Shown: positions 1-7,558, counted from the stretch's first letter. The stretch is 12,518 nt of DNA from Phoronis pallida (GCA_028565715.1 JAOXYC010186690.1:1-12518); one strand, 5' to 3'. Notes: generated from the letters alone by a model not told the origin. Program-made: numbers and translations.

Positions 1-196
1 TACACCCATTGGCACAACAGTGGTTGTTGGCTTGCATTGAGGCCCGTGGATTTCTCAGAATTTGACGCCAAATAAACGGCCGAAAAACTTCCCTTTACTT
101 TCAATAACACAATTCAGAGGGCGCTACTATTTGTCCACATCCTGTCCGAAGTGAACGCACATTCGCGTCTCCTTTTGCTAGAGTATATTAAGTCGA
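1..196. other. Unassigned left flank
   Basis: I see no convincing gene here. The stretch may be the upstream, more decayed part of the Penelope-like element that becomes recognisable after about position 260, but no motif proves it. Confidence 0.3.
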
Positions 197-704
197 ATGT
201 TGAGTATTGATCGCATGTTTCGTGACCGCTTGAATTCGTCACTAGGTTACAAACAACAGGCTACCAAGCCCACCACCAGCATGAGGTATTTCAGCATTCC
301 CTTTGCAGGGTTCTACTCCAGTGTAGCTCAAAGAAAACTGATTGCATTGTCTTATAAATACTGTAAACTTGTATTCAGATCATTCAAGTGTATTCCATTT
401 GCTCTGAAATCTAATAATTTTTATAGTGTACACATTTAAATGTTGCTGTGGAGTCACATACTTTGGTGAATCACCTCGCCACATTTGTACTAGAATTAAT
501 GAGAAATTAGTTAGTGACAAGAATTTGCATATCAATAAGCACCTTCAGAACAACCCACTGTGTGCTCAACGTGTTAGCCAACACAATTGTTCTATTGTTG
601 ACGTGGATAAGAACCCCTAGCTAAGGGAGCCAATTCAAATAAACAAAGAAACTTGTGTTCTTAACACCCAGGTAGCTCACGAAGCCTTGTCATTATTGTA
701 TTGA
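197..704 (+). pseudogene. Decayed Penelope-like element ORF: RT C-terminus plus GIY-YIG endonuclease
   Basis: This is the 3' part of a retroelement polyprotein, broken into two frames. The first frame (recognisable from about 270 to 427) reads MRYFSIPFAG, then LVFRSFKCIPFALKSNN. This matches the 'IPF-G ... IVFRS-NK ... F-KD' linker that follows the reverse transcriptase domain in Penelope-like elements. The reading then moves to another frame, where VYTFKCCCGVTYFGES, TRINEKL and, further on, VDVDKN give the C-terminal GIY-YIG nuclease pattern (paired cysteines, Y-G-E-x-x-R, then R-I-x-E). A TAG stop at 618-620 interrupts this frame. It continues as LREPIQINKETCVLNTQ and ends at TGA 702-704, as these elements usually do (LREAI-I---LN-Q). 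The frameshift and the premature stop make it non-functional. The RT catalytic core is not in the window. The family is inferred from motif memory, and a related GIY-YIG-bearing retroelement is the alternative. Confidence 0.72.
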
Positions 705-860
705 TTCGCTGTTACTTTGCCATTCCTAATTTTTGTTTTCATTTACCCGGATGTATTATCGTTCCCACTTTTGTATTCAGCCATAAGGCTTGGCATTTAG
801 CCATTCTGCAATAAAGCTTGAGAATGACGAGAGGTTCGTCGAAACATGTCGCTTAAAACA
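260..860 (+). mobile_element. Penelope-like retroelement remnant, 3' end
   Basis: The element comprises the broken RT-linker/GIY-YIG coding piece, about 110 bp of non-coding tail, an AATAAA at 810-815 and a hammerhead-like fold at 814-854. This order of coding end followed by ribozyme-bearing terminal sequence is typical of Penelope-like elements, which are known to carry hammerhead ribozymes in their terminal repeats. The 5' part lies outside the window or has decayed beyond recognition. No target-site duplication is visible, so both boundaries are approximate. Confidence 0.6.
814..854 (+). ncRNA. Hammerhead-ribozyme-like fold, degenerate core
   Basis: Stem I is AAGC (814-817) pairing with GCTT (851-854). 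Stem II is GACGA (826-830) pairing with TCGTC (836-840), with a GAGGT loop. The conserved GAAA follows directly (841-844), then a very short stem III (AC-AT-GU) and a GTC cleavage triplet at 848-850. This is the layout of the minimal type I hammerheads found in Penelope-like elements. The first conserved core strand should read CTGANGA but here is TTGAGAAT (818-825): changed at the C3 and G8 positions and one base longer. Activity is therefore doubtful. Confidence 0.45.
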
Positions 861-1680
861 GTTGTTGTTTATATTTCAACTCATTTATCCTTGATAACTA
901 GACATCTAATTTAGTATTGAAATTAAGTAATTGGTTTGAAGTTTGTGCTGTTACTTTGGTACTCAGTTTGGCCTCCACATGTTGGCAAACATCTGATTGA
1001 AGAAGGTGATAGGGGCCGACGAAGGTAGTTTAGTCTTAATGCACTAGTTTGACCGTATTCATGTCTCGCCGTAATAGCGTGACATAATTATTTCCTTCCA
1101 GGGCTATTTTGTGAAGTCCAGATGGTGAGATTTCAAACAAATATTATGAATCATATCCTGGTATTATACAACTTACTTCGTGAATAATTTATGAACTTTC
1201 AATAAGTTGCTCAAAATATTCTTCCATCACAAATGTCGTTGCCGTGTTCAAGCGTTGCATGATTGCAAGTTAGGCCTAACAGTTTTCTTCAAAAGGGTAA
1301 GCAAATCATTTTCTATTATATCTTTTATTCATAAGTAAAGAAATTTTGCAAAAAAAATCACTTTTTTGGTGAGTTAAAGTTAGAAAGTCCAACTAGGTGC
1401 TTGTTTTGTATTCGATAATAATGAACGAGAGCACATTAGCTTTAGACCTGAACGCGCCTTCTTGCTTATGAGCATTGCGGTTAAGATATGAAGACACCTC
1501 TTAATTACTGATGTCAGAATATTCATTTTTGTCTGTTATGTCATTTCTCTGAATTGATTCATTCTAATCTTCCACAGCAAAATTATCGAACTTTGGTAGA
1601 CGAATACAAATTGGTTCAAAAGTCATATTGAAAAGTTTATATTATTATATATTACAATTTTGTGGCATATTTTCATAGAG
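861..1680. other. Intergenic / upstream region of Kv gene A
   Basis: This is AT-rich sequence with stop codons in all frames and no recognisable gene, RNA or repeat. It should hold the promoter and any 5' non-coding exon of the downstream channel gene, but I see no convincing TATA box or other core promoter element. Confidence 0.4.
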
Positions 1681-1695
1681 TTTTCCTCCTTGCAG
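1681..1695 (+). promoter_or_regulatory. Candidate 3' splice site in the 5' UTR of Kv gene A
   Basis: The pyrimidine-rich TTTTCCTCCTTGCAG is followed 21 nt later by the start codon. It would place a 5' UTR exon start at 1696, joined either to an upstream non-coding exon or to a trans-spliced leader. It is inferred from appearance only. Confidence 0.4.
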
Positions 1696-1716
1696 GTCCG
1701 TTGAATTAAAATAGAG

Positions 1717-2283
1717 ATGGGGAAAAGTAGAAAAAAGAACAACGAATCTCCCTTTGACAAAAGTGATCAAAATGACGTCACCCAAGACTCAATTGTACTA
1801 TATCCTTCGAAAGAATTAAATAACCTTATCCAACTGAATATTGGAGGGGTGCATTTTCAAACATATACTAGCACGCTTTCTTCTCTGCCGAATACCAAAC
1901 TTGGGCGGCTAGCACTCCAGAGGAAACATTCAAAAGAGGAAACTCAAAAGAAATACTTTTTTGATAGAAACCCTTCCGTTTTCGAAAGTATCTTGGAGCT
2001 TTATCGCGGAGGCGAGCTTCATTTTTCAAAACATTTATGCGGATCTGTTGTTAAGAGGGAACTCGTTTTTTGGGAAATTCCTTTGCATTTAGTGTCAGAA
2101 TGTTGTCAAGAGAATATAGAAACCTCCACAAACGCTGTGATGTGGAAACGCAAAATGGTAGCCAGGTTCACAGTGAAGGAACCAGTGTGCGAGAAACCCA
2201 GCGATACTGCATCTTGGCTGAAGAAGGCTCAATACAAAATGTATTTAAGCATTGAAAACCCATTTTTGAATGTTCCAGGAAAA
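1717..2283 (+). CDS. Voltage-gated K+ channel alpha subunit (paralogue A), exon 1: N-terminus and T1 domain
   Basis: This exon codes for residues 1-189 of a predicted 518-residue channel subunit in the plasma membrane. After a basic, probably disordered N-terminus, the T1/BTB tetramerisation domain spans about residues 38-131: NIGG (41-44), FDR (82-84), the FESILELYRGGELHF helix and the interfacial zinc motif HX5CX20CC (H102, C108, C129, C130). That motif is the signature of Shab/Shal/Shaw-type T1 domains and is absent from Shaker. Residues 132-189 are the T1-S1 linker. The ATG at 1717 has a purine at -3 and G at +4, and an in-frame TGA at 1702-1704 rules out an upstream start. The exon ends at codon AAA before the donor GTAAGT (2284), phase 0. 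It aligns without gaps to exon 1 of paralogue B. Retaining the intron would add only 18 residues. The subfamily within non-Shaker Kv is uncertain. Confidence 0.9.
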
Positions 2284-2444
2284 GTAAGTATCTTTCGAAG
2301 GCTTGATACAAGTCAGATATTCAAACATAATGGTCACTAGTCAGTAAAAATGCTTTGAAGTATCCACCTTGTAAAAGAAATAATACAGGACCCTAATGAA
2401 ATTATTAACTATTCGTCGACGAATGTAATTTGGAAAACACTTAA

Positions 2445-3114
2445 GGTGGATCGTTACCATTTCTTGAGACATCTAGCGGCAGGTGACGTTTTTAATTCAC
2501 TATTAGCGCAGAACAATGGTTTGTCGTCATAAATAGAAGTAAGACAATGGAATCAGAATCGACTGGTTTTTTAACCGTAACTTTAAAAAATGTACCGTGA
2601 CCTACCCGCACGTGTTTGATTTTCAATTGCTAATACTTGAAATAATGATTTTCTAATTGTGGTAAGATTCCAATGGTGACATTTTTTTTTAAATTGAAGT
2701 TTTCTCCAGCAAAGAGAACTGTCTCCGTTTGAACCAATGTAATTTTTGGCAAAAACCCGTTGATTTCAAAGCCCCATAGTTTAAAAAAATCGTACCGTGA
2801 CCCCTATTCACATTTGGATGATTTGGTTGTGCATGGTTTGAATCTATATACATGTACTTTTGCATTCGTTTAGAAACCCAATGGTGAAATTTCGATATTT
2901 TAATTTTTTTTTCGAAAAAGAGCATTTTTGTTGAATTTTACATTTGACGTAATGTTAAATTATTCACAAAATGACGCTAAAGTACAGTTACAGATCCCGA
3001 AAGCGTATCATAACCGGATTTCTACTACTGGTTTTATAAACTTCATACACTCTTCATTAAACCAAATAAATTTTAAGGAATTCGGACCACCTGCGAAAAT
3101 GGTAACGATCCACC
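2445..3114. mobile_element. TTAA-flanked MITE (670 bp) in Kv gene A intron
   Basis: The left end GGTGGATCGTTACCATTT (2445-2462) and the right end AAATGGTAACGATCCACC (3097-3114) form a perfect 18-bp terminal inverted repeat. Each side is bordered by TTAA (2441-2444 and 3115-3118), consistent with the target-site duplication of piggyBac-type transposases. There is no transposase ORF, so it is non-autonomous. The interior has long A/T runs and a diverged internal duplication. The ends do not start with the CC(C/T) common in piggyBac, so the TTAA could instead be part of a 22-bp repeat of another superfamily. Confidence 0.72.
2568..2911. repeat. Diverged internal direct duplication inside the MITE, about 200-bp period
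   Basis: TACCGTGACC occurs at 2593-2602 and 2793-2802, both preceded by a TTTAAAAAA run. CCAATGGTGA occurs at 2670-2679 and 2878-2887, both followed by T-rich tracts. The order and near-constant spacing point to an old tandem duplication with drift between the copies. Confidence 0.5.
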
Positions 3115-3165
3115 TTAATTAATATTCAACCCGGTAACTGTTTTACGAGTTGTATTTTTTTTCAG

Positions 3166-4155
3166 ATTTATGGGTTCTTTTATTTGCTGTTCACTCTGAC
3201 AAATCTCACTACAACCATGATATCGTCCTACCCTGCATACAGAATTGTGTCCAGCAACCAGACCTACGTTGATATGATCCGAGCTAGCATTACAAATCCG
3301 AAACTATCTCTGTACCTGTACTCAACGGATCCACTCTCTGCTTTGGTATCGAACTATGTGTGTCTGGCATTTTTTATCTTAGAGATTATGTTTCGTTTCT
3401 GTCTTTACCCTAAAAAGATCGCATTCTGTAGGTCACCGTTCAACGTTCTTGATGCAATAACCGTTCTGATGTCTGTCACTTTTCGACTTCTAATTAACAT
3501 ATTTCGTATCCCGGATGATTTGATAGTAAGATTGGTACCCTTTCTTCTTGTTCTGTCATCAGTTTCTGTACTGAGAGTTGGTCGGCTTATGTCATTCGCC
3601 TATAAGATTCCATTGATGCGAGTTCTGATTCTTTCATTGTTTGAAAGTTGGAAAGTCTTGCTGCTCATGGTTGTCGTGATGACAATGGGAACACTTGCCT
3701 ATGCACCACTTATCTATTTGGCAGACTTTTACCAAGAACATACATTTGGAAACATGCCCGTCGCGTGTTGGTGGGCGATTGTTACCATGACTACCGTTGG
3801 CTATGGTGACTACTATCCTCGCTCATTCCAAGGAATGATTGTAGGGGCGCTCTGTGCATTAACAGGATTAGTGATCACAGCGCTCCCTATTGCTGTAATC
3901 GGGAGTAACTTCAACAAGCTGTACTCGTTCTACGAAGGTGATTCGCAGTTGTGGGGTCTGCAGTTGAAAAAACCAGGCAAAGACAACATTAAACTTGAGT
4001 CATCGTCCAAACATGTTGATGACATAGAAAAACCTCGACAGAACAGCCATCAACGCATTGTCAACAAACAGAACAAAGTGCAGACACCGATGTCTTATGA
4101 TAATGTTGGCTTTTGGCCACAAATGGAATTAGAACAAATACAGTCCAGCTCTTGA
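3166..4155 (+). CDS. Voltage-gated K+ channel alpha subunit (paralogue A), exon 2: S1-S6 and C-terminus
   Basis: This exon codes for residues 190-518, the membrane part of the tetrameric K+ channel. S1 spans about 190-210. An NQT glycosylation sequon lies in the S1-S2 loop (N220). S2 is about 249-267 with FxxE (F259, E262); S3 is about 281-300 with D285. S4 carries only two arginines at RxxR spacing (R326, R329). S5 is about 352-373. The pore helix WWAIVTMT leads into the filter TVGYGD (399-404). S6 is about 409-435, with PIA (430-432) where Kv channels normally have PXP. The cytoplasmic tail (about 75 residues) is polar and shows no domain. Aligned without gaps from S4 to S5 against Shaker-type channels, the arginines fall at R3 and R4, and the R1, R2, K5 and R6 positions are uncharged. 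The filter predicts K+ permeation. The S4 and S6 changes suggest a modulatory or atypically gated subunit, but that is inference. The stop is TGA 4153-4155. Confidence 0.9.
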   Translation: MYGFFYLLFTLTNLTTTMISSYPAYRIVSSNQTYVDMIRASITNPKLSLYLYSTDPLSALVSNYVCLAFFILEIMFRFCLYPKKIAFCRSPFNVLDAITVLMSVTFRLLINIFRIPDDLIVRLVPFLLVLSSVSVLRVGRLMSFAYKIPLMRVLILSLFESWKVLLLMVVVMTMGTLAYAPLIYLADFYQEHTFGNMPVACWWAIVTMTTVGYGDYYPRSFQGMIVGALCALTGLVITALPIAVIGSNFNKLYSFYEGDSQLWGLQLKKPGKDNIKLESSSKHVDDIEKPRQNSHQRIVNKQNKVQTPMSYDNVGFWPQMELEQIQSSS

Positions 4156-4321
4156 ATAGGTTGCTCGTTTTTCCAGCTTCAGGACTACTGTACATGGGGA
4201 AATGGCTTAATTGATCGTCGGTGAAATCAATATTTTCAAATGTTATTTTATTATTAAGACTATAAAAATGCTCTTACTCCGTCAATGTGCGAGAACGTCA
4301 CCACTGCGCCAATAACAATGC

Positions 4322-4327
4322 AATAAA
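4322..4327 (+). promoter_or_regulatory. Poly(A) signal of Kv gene A
   Basis: This is the first AATAAA downstream of the channel stop codon, 166 nt after it, and a plausible 3' end signal for the transcript. Confidence 0.5.
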
Positions 4328-4987
4328 GGAAGTACATGTAGGGAATATCGTTTGGTATATATTCATTTTAATGTTAATTACTTTCAACTTCGACGATGGA
4401 GTGAGTCTTTTCACGAAACGTTTGTATCGTATATATTTCACAGAAGTTGAATTGCATTGTATATATTTTTAGAATGCCTATAAAAATCTTCTTTTCAGTA
4501 AAAAATGCGGAAGGCCTATTGGTTTTTAATAATGCTTACCACTGATGCGAACTAGCGTTTGACCATTGAATTGACCCAGTTTAATTGATTAGTTTTTTTA
4601 AAAAAAAATACACAATGTAATGCAGCATCAACATGAATCCATAAAAATTAAGCCGACATTTCAATAGTGTGTAATTACTATGTCGGTGCAAGCTAAAACA
4701 CACTAAATTTAATGGCCATTTTTTAACATATGTCATTTGATTTATTTCATTTTCAAGATAGTATAGACGTTATAATGGATTGTGTGATGACTACTAGTTC
4801 AATTACCAACTACCTGGTGTGACAACGTTACCTGAAATCAAATATCACAAAAAATATGTTTTTATCTTAGACCCTTCCAAAACATTACACCTTATTTAAA
4901 CTATGCTAATGTAGTACTAACAGATTAGAACGAAGCTTAACAATGGTCGGGGGAACCATTAACCTCAAAAGTTTTGCTAATGTGAAT
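4328..4987. other. Intergenic region after Kv gene A
   Basis: No coding potential is recognisable here. The only structure noted is a short hairpin, CCGACAT (4653-4659) with ATGTCGG (4680-4686). The rest is AT-rich and unremarkable. Confidence 0.4.
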
Positions 4988-5490
4988 ACCGGGGATTTCC
5001 GAAAGGGCGGTCTTTCGGGAAACAGCGCTTTTCGAGTAATATTTTCCCGAAAGAATTTTGGAAAACATGGGTGCTCTTTCGGAAACACAAAATTCACTCA
5101 ATTCTGCGCGCGTATGCGTTAAGAAGACTAATTACATACTGTTCTATGGTGAAACATTGTGTGATACTCAATTTACGACATTACACAAACGATTTTGAAA
5201 AACTCAACTTGCATGCTATGCTACTTAATTATCGTTGGTGACCTCACGTTACTTGAGGGTCTAAACATCTTCTAAACAAGAGTAAAAGTTAATATACGGT
5301 TCTGCTACATGCATGACCTCTAATAGAAAAATTAATGATTTTCCAAAAAATTGACCAGTATGTATGCGCTTGGACTTTTTGATGCATGGGCTCTCTTTCG
5401 GAAACAATTTCAAATTTTGAGAAGTGTGAATTTTCGGAAAGCACGCCCATGGGCGCTGTTTCAGGGGGCGCTCTTTCGGAAACCCCCGGT
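4988..5490. mobile_element. Fold-back (MITE-like) repeat with CTTTCGGAAA palindromes
   Basis: The left arm (4988-5028) and the inverted right arm (5453-5490) match imperfectly over about 40 bp. ACCGGGG begins the left arm and CCCCGGT ends the right arm; GAAACAGCGC (5019-5028) pairs with GCGCTGTTTC (5453-5462). The near-palindrome TTTCCGAAAG/CTTTCGGAAA recurs at about 4996, 5011, 5046, 5075, 5395, 5433 and 5473. Three of the copies sit in a G-C-TCTTTCGGAAAC context. No ORF of known type is present and no clear target-site duplication is visible. It is probably a non-autonomous DNA element or a degraded satellite-like fold-back. Confidence 0.55.
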
Positions 5491-5859
5491 ACATTGAAAA
5501 TGAAAGAAGTAGACGTTTTACGTAAACTGTGAACCATTTATATATGTCGCAATGGTAGACATAATAGTCTAAGTAAAATTTCATTCAACTTGTGTTTTTT
5601 TTATTCCACTTTTTCACTAATTGCAATTACAGTACATCATTATCTCATTTTGAAAGTTCCAAGCTCACGTCTTACAGGGGCACCAATCAGGGACATAACG
5701 TCGTTGAGCTCGAAACTGGCATTGAGACGGCGAATAACTCCAATATAACAATCCGGAAGTTGAAACTGGCCAATTTCTACCGGCTTCTTTTATGTACAGA
5801 GTATCCCTATTATTGTCATGATCCAATAGTTGTGTATTGTCTCAATCAATATTATGGCT
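5491..5859. other. Intergenic region with splice-acceptor-like tract, no identified gene
   Basis: A T-rich tract with a CTAAT branch-point-like sequence ends in TTACAG at 5632, and a second GTCTTACAG ends near 5679. Either could start a 5' non-coding exon of the downstream GPCR. The open frame across 5592-5864 resembles nothing I know and has no coding hallmark, so I do not call a gene. Confidence 0.3.
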
Positions 5860-6010
5860 GTTAGCCCTTCGCCCGTGCACACACGCGCACATGCAAAACC
5901 CGTCCAGGACCAGCCTCGACCCTTCACGCGCTTTGCGCGGTCAAAACTTGCGGACAGACGGACAGACGGACACACACAGACATTCCCATACTTATATATT
6001 AGATCATACA
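5860..6010. repeat. Probable interspersed-repeat tail with (GGACAGAC)n microsatellite
   Basis: A GC-richer patch (CGCGCACATG, ACGCGCTTTGCGCGG) is followed by GGACAGAC-type tandem units (about 5951-5983), a short CA run and CTTATATATTAGAT. Composition changes sharply from both flanks. GC-rich segments ending in GGACAGAC repeats plus a TATATA tail occur as dispersed SINE- or MITE-like repeats in many marine invertebrates. The family cannot be named from this copy alone. Confidence 0.45.
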
Positions 6011-6144
6011 TGTACTTGACCTTGAATATATTTGTGACTCACTTTTCGAACACCCTATGCTTATATATCACGAGGAGTGTACATGAAAAATATATTACCG
6101 TGTCTTTCCTAAATTTGTACATTTCACGGAGCGACAGCAGTTAC

Positions 6145-6163
6145 CCTCGACTTCACCCTTCAG
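6145..6163 (+). promoter_or_regulatory. Candidate 3' splice site just upstream of the GPCR start codon
   Basis: A pyrimidine-rich run ends in CCCTTCAG at 6163, leaving a single G before the ATG at 6165. This fits a 5' UTR intron or leader trans-splicing joining next to the start codon of an otherwise intronless receptor gene. Confidence 0.4.
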
Positions 6164-6164
6164 G

Positions 6165-7183
6165 ATGGAAGCCAACACGACCCAGCCAATGACGTTCGCT
6201 ATTCAGGCTGTAGAAAGAAAAATGAGCAGTATTCAAAATTTGAATCCGACGACATTGAAAGTTCTGCTCCCCCTCAAATTCATAACCATAATTCTTATCC
6301 TCGTTGGAAATTCTCTCGTCATCTACGTTTACTACAACAGTAAGAAGATACGCGCTCTTCCACATAACACATTTCTTGTTGCTTTGGCAGTTACGGACTT
6401 CATGGTAGGAATTTGGACTATTCCGATGAACATTTTCAAGAACACTGTACCAGTTCTTATGGACCCTAATGCGACCATACCCTGGTATTTTGAAGACAAG
6501 CATCTTTGCAATGCTGGTCTCTTTTGTGTTATTCAGCCACTCATCTGGACAAGTGCATCATTGATTCTGATAGCCGGGGATCGTTTCATAGTCACATATT
6601 GGCCGTTGAGATACTTTGAAATTGTCACACATAAGCGGGCTGTCATAAGTAATATTGTTGCATGGATTGTTTTTTCCATACCACTCTACATAGCAACAGA
6701 TCATGTAGATAAAAACTACAACAAACAAGAATCGTGCTCGGCAGCAAGACAGTATACCCCTGAACTTTTGAAAACAGTAGTACTGATGGTAGGAACTGTC
6801 TCACTTGGTATTTGCAAATAATCTATGGATTAACAATCGCGCGAATGTGCTGCGGCAAAAACAAAACAGTAAAATCACAGAAGCGAGCAACAATCACAAT
6901 GTGCGTTGTTCTGGTCGTCTACACTATTTGCGTGGTTCCGGTTTACGTAATTGCAGTTCACGTAACTGACAAAACTTTCGTGTTAGAAACTGCATCAATC
7001 TTTTTAGCTTTGCAGTTTGCAAACTCCTTCATGAATCCATTCATCTATAACTTTACCAACAAGACTTTTAGACGGCATCTTTACAAACACATTTTTTGCA
7101 AGAGAGTGGTGGAAATTTCCAAGTCCAGTGAAAGTGAAAAAGTCGGAAAAGAAACAACAGTGGAACCAGAAGAAGGGGTTTAA
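6165..7183 (+). CDS. Class A (rhodopsin-family) GPCR, single exon, frameshifted in TM5 (possible pseudogene)
   Basis: This codes for a seven-helix plasma-membrane receptor of about 340 residues if read across one frame change. Visible landmarks: an N-terminal NTT sequon; TM1 GN (G48, N49); TM2 LAVTD (D78); W107 in extracellular loop 1; C115 at 3.25; GDRF (138-141) in place of DRY; TM4 W167; and C191 in loop 2 to pair with C115. The first frame runs into TAA at 6819-6821 inside TM5. The second frame carries on from about 6812 with IIYGLTIARM (TM5 end), CVVP in TM6 instead of CWxP, NPFIY in TM7 and an amphipathic helix 8. Position 3.32 is V122, so the aspartate that binds amine ligands is missing despite the general aminergic/adenosine-like look. 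The ligand is unknown. The start has A at -3 and G at +4. The rest of the frame is intact, so the break is either recent or a sequence error. Confidence 0.8.
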
Positions 7184-7257
7184 ATTTTAAAACTCAACTA
7201 CGCTTTTCATGTGCGCTGAATTAATGCTGCTATTTTAACTTTTTTTCGCGCATTGTG

Positions 7258-7267
7258 AATAAATAAA
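7258..7267 (+). promoter_or_regulatory. Overlapping poly(A) signals after the GPCR
   Basis: Two overlapping AATAAA hexamers (7258-7263 and 7262-7267) lie about 75 nt past the receptor stop codon, a normal 3' UTR distance. They suggest that the receptor locus is, or recently was, transcribed as a unit of its own. Confidence 0.55.
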
Positions 7268-7558
7268 TTCATCACACAACTACCCTTGTAATTGAAGTCA
7301 TACAACCAATGTCATTTACTATCTAATGTATCAAAACAGGTTATAAAACTGCGTGATTTATTCATTTTTGACAGTTTGATGTCCCAGTTCAATTTGTCTG
7401 GTACTTTGCATACCTAATACATACGTAACCGCCACAAAATACGAACAAAACCGTCATCAGATAAACGTGTTGAACCCATTGAATAATTTATTACTTTTGA
7501 TGCCCCATCTCAGTTTACCGGGAGCTCACCAAGCATTCTCGAAACCCAAGAATTCTCG
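7268..7558. other. Intergenic spacer
   Basis: I see no gene here. A weak diverged direct similarity (TTTATT...TTTTGA...GATG...CCCA) links about 7359-7405 to about 7485-7530, but it is too degraded to classify. Confidence 0.3.

Larger units (their letters stand above)
2284..3165 (+). other. Intron of Kv gene A (882 bp, phase 0)
   Basis: The donor is GTAAGT at 2284. The acceptor is a T-rich tract ending TTTTTTTTCAG at 3165. Joining AAA to ATT keeps the frame and reconstitutes a normal T1-S1 linker running into S1. Most of the intron (2445-3114) is a transposon-derived insertion whose right end lies about 50 nt from the acceptor. The remaining flanks hold nothing recognisable. Confidence 0.85.

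Noticed and set aside
3574-3585. Reading the two S4 arginines as R1 and R2 instead of R3 and R4
   Set aside because: That alignment needs a six-residue gap before S5, whereas R3/R4 aligns without gaps to the end of S5. It remains possible but is less economical.
4653-4686. Hairpin CCGACAT/ATGTCGG
   Set aside because: A 7-bp stem with no associated element is expected by chance in 12 kb.
5592-5864. Open frame upstream of the GPCR, considered as an upstream coding exon
   Set aside because: It matches no receptor N-terminus, and the GPCR has its own well-placed ATG. It is at best non-coding exon sequence.
5790-6011. Antisense open frame rich in S, V, R (VRLSAS, VCVCPSVR)
   Set aside because: It is the translation of the GGACAGAC tandem repeat and the GC-rich patch, not a protein family.
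6805-6821. Programmed -1 ribosomal frameshifting at the TM5 break
   Set aside because: There is no X-XXY-YYZ slippery heptamer at the junction, and GPCRs are not known to use this mechanism.
6808-6880. A short intron in the GPCR (GT at 6808, AG near 6869 or 6880) that would remove the in-frame stop
   Set aside because: It would delete the conserved TM5 end YGLTIARM and leave TM5 too short. A simple frameshift explains the sequence better.
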